Positions 6,289-7,727 of a stretch of 7,727 bases of DNA are shown here, one piece after another. Position 1 is the first letter of the stretch. Each line of letters opens with the position of its first letter. Position numbers and translations under genes: made by a program. The stretch is from STC-54 sp964504665 (GTDB lineage: Bacteria > Patescibacteriota > Microgenomatia > Daviesbacterales > UBA10151). The notes beneath the pieces are model-generated. The model ran no database searches. It was given only the letters and a program-made list of their open reading frames with translations, and had not been told where the DNA came from. The stretch is from positions 1 to 7,727 of the forward strand of contig CAZDEH010000036.1 in the NCBI GenBank assembly GCA_964504665.1. The letters run 5' to 3'.

Positions 6289-7727
6289 GGCAAATCTTGT
6301 GTAGGTTTATACACATTCAACTGATCCCCGTCTGGTAAAGGATATTCATTAATTTTGGTCAAGTTAGGTGATTGATTCTCTTCTAAATAGCTAGCAATTT
6401 GTTTAAGAGCAGCATAATATCTGATTCCTCCTTCAAACCCCAGATTTTTGTGAGCTACCAACATCACATCAAAACTTAATAAATATTGTTCTAATAATTC
6501 ATTACTTGCAAAAGGCGGCAACTCATAAGGGGCAAAAAATTGGATCTTATCAAATCCTAATTTTCGTCTTTCTAGTTCCATATCGACCTGATTAAAATAG
6601 GGCTTCTCACACAGAACTAAAATCTTAACTTGTTTTTGGGGAATATGCTTTGACATCTCTGTGGCAATCACGGAATTGGGCCAAACTGTTTGATCAAAGA
6701 TCGGAGCTAAATATGCGCCTGTGTCTTTACCTAAATTAATCAAATCTACCCAGCCAAAGGCAGGAATTTCTATGGAATGGCGAAAATCTGCTTCTTTTGG
6801 ATTCACAATTAATCCAAAAGACAGACTGAAATAGTAAAAAATATAATAAAAAATAAGCACAGCTGTTAAAATTTGTACTGCTAATTTGTGTCTTAATTTC
6901 GCTAAAAAATAGGCAATAACAATAACAGCAATAGGAGCCAAAAAGATCACGTATCTTAAATCTTTATTGCCAATGAAGGTTAATACCAGATACACAAATA
7001 AGTAAGTAAACAGCAGATAATTTCTCTGTTTTTTTAGAAAATAAACTACTGATACTATAAAAGCTACCATGCCCAACCAGGTTAATTGGAGGTTGGTAAT
7101 CATAAAGAGATAAAATTTAATACTCTCATAAGAAAATATTTGCTGTGGATCTGCTGCTTCCGGAGTAGAGGTAAAGCTGACTGCATGTAAAATGATCGGT
7201 AAATTATAGATATACCAGGGTAAATTCAGAAGAACTATTCCGAGAGTTATAATTAGATTTTTCCAAGCCAGATCTGGAAATTTTCTAATCAGTTTGACCA
7301 CAATAGGAATAAATAGAAAAATAGCAATATTCCATTTAATAGCTAAAGCCAGGCTTAAAAAAATAGCAAAAAAGACAGTATGTTTTCTGTTTTGAAAATA
7401 ATCTGATTTCTCCAGGAAAAAAAGAGAGCCTAAGGCCATAGCCAGAAGCGGCATTTCCAGTAAAAATTGCCTGGATAAGGCATACATATTGGGCAGAAAG
7501 GAAAATAATAGTGCAGCTATCAGCCCTGCATATTTATCCTTAAACAGTTCTACAGTATAAAAATATATAAAAATAATTGCCGCTAAGAAAAACCCAGTCA
7601 CCACCAAAGGACCAATCAGGATATTTTTGCCAAAGATAAGCATAAAAAAGGTCACTACTAAATGGACAAATGGTGGGTAATAGTCAGAGATGGACAGGAA
7701 ATTTTCCGGGGTGTGAATTGTAAAAAA
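6285..7727 (-). CDS. GT39/PMT-like membrane glycosyltransferase, 5' end outside the window
   Basis: The frame is open to the window edge, so the gene is partial at its N-terminus. A GTG at 7655 is only an internal Val. Reading upstream from it gives 24 more in-frame residues, including HTPENFLSISDYYPPFVH, whose DYYPP element matches the second outer loop of ArnT/PMT-family glycosyltransferases. About ten hydrophobic segments follow. Family-like features are a LPNMYALSRQFLLEMPL helix pair near 7500, KWNIAIFLFIP, and NKDLRYVIFLAPI (near 6950), which matches the KD.RY...P helix of GT39 proteins. The C-terminal ~170 residues are soluble, include ILVLCEKPYFNQ and probably form an outer-face domain. 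The missing part should be the first helix and the catalytic Asp loop (about 40-70 residues). GT39 enzymes move a sugar from a polyprenyl-phosphate carrier to a protein, lipid or glycan on the outside of the membrane. The substrate cannot be read from the sequence. It is the first gene of the visible operon and overlaps the next gene by 4 bp. Confidence 0.82.
   Translation of the reverse strand, partial: FFTIHTPENFLSISDYYPPFVHLVVTFFMLIFGKNILIGPLVVTGFFLAAIIFIYFYTVELFKDKYAGLIAALLFSFLPNMYALSRQFLLEMPLLAMALGSLFFLEKSDYFQNRKHTVFFAIFLSLALAIKWNIAIFLFIPIVVKLIRKFPDLAWKNLIITLGIVLLNLPWYIYNLPIILHAVSFTSTPEAADPQQIFSYESIKFYLFMITNLQLTWLGMVAFIVSVVYFLKKQRNYLLFTYLFVYLVLTFIGNKDLRYVIFLAPIAVIVIAYFLAKLRHKLAVQILTAVLIFYYIFYYFSLSFGLIVNPKEADFRHSIEIPAFGWVDLINLGKDTGAYLAPIFDQTVWPNSVIATEMSKHIPQKQVKILVLCEKPYFNQVDMELERRKLGFDKIQFFAPYELPPFASNELLEQYLLSFDVMLVAHKNLGFEGGIRYYAALKQIASYLEENQSPNLTKINEYPLPDGDQLNVYKPTQDLP

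Noticed and set aside
7653..7655. GTG as the start codon of the GT39 gene
   Set aside because: The frame stays open to the window edge and the 24 upstream residues contain the family-typical DYYPP loop, so the GTG codes for an internal Val.
1..7727. CRISPR array, tRNA, rRNA, insertion sequence or riboswitch
   Set aside because: No spaced direct repeats, no cloverleaf or rRNA-like segments, no transposase and no terminal repeats were seen. No gene-free stretch reaches 300 bp.

Overview
The window is AT-rich. A hand count gives about 38% GC at 181-300 and a similar level elsewhere, except for the first 140 bases, which are about 22%. Apart from one short ORF at the left edge, every gene lies on the minus strand. 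TGA serves as a stop codon. The two large membrane proteins at the right resemble the GT-C-type envelope glycosyltransferases common in Patescibacteria/CPR bacteria, especially Microgenomates-like lineages. That assignment is inference: the window holds no rRNA, ribosomal protein or other phylogenetic marker.

The gene order below follows the minus strand, from high to low coordinates. (1) A GT39/PMT-like membrane glycosyltransferase is open at the right window edge (6285->7727). It overlaps by four bases (ATGA) with (2) a 1009-residue multi-pass membrane protein that carries a large extracytoplasmic domain (3259-6288). After 14 bases comes (3) a 424-residue protein with a textbook twin-arginine (Tat) signal and two Asp-box motifs, so probably an exported beta-propeller of sialidase/glycosidase type (1970-3244). 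(4) and (5) are tandem paralogues of a family I do not recognise, both with Tat-like signal regions and a shared WQPNWVGENNWP block (1240-1912 and 511-1176). (6) Last is a 118-residue exported or membrane-anchored small protein (133-489).

Three observations stand out. First, paralogue (4) is broken by an exact 16-bp tandem duplication (1389-1404 and 1405-1420). Removing one copy restores a 218-residue reading frame that aligns to the C-terminus of intact paralogue (5). Second, both paralogues have their own, nearly superimposable promoter: TTGACA, a 17-bp spacer and a -10 box, with the -10 only 7 nt from the ATG. This predicts leaderless or almost leaderless mRNAs. Third, the first ~140-150 bases look foreign to the rest: very low GC, the opposite strand, a short secretory ORF, and an imperfect 11-bp inverted repeat where the convergent ORFs collide. 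This may be an assembly or amplification chimera, or a transfer boundary.

As a working model, the window is a cell-envelope locus. Lipid-linked sugar transferases build a surface glycan, and a set of Tat-exported proteins acts on or decorates the surface. No Tat translocase genes are present in the window.
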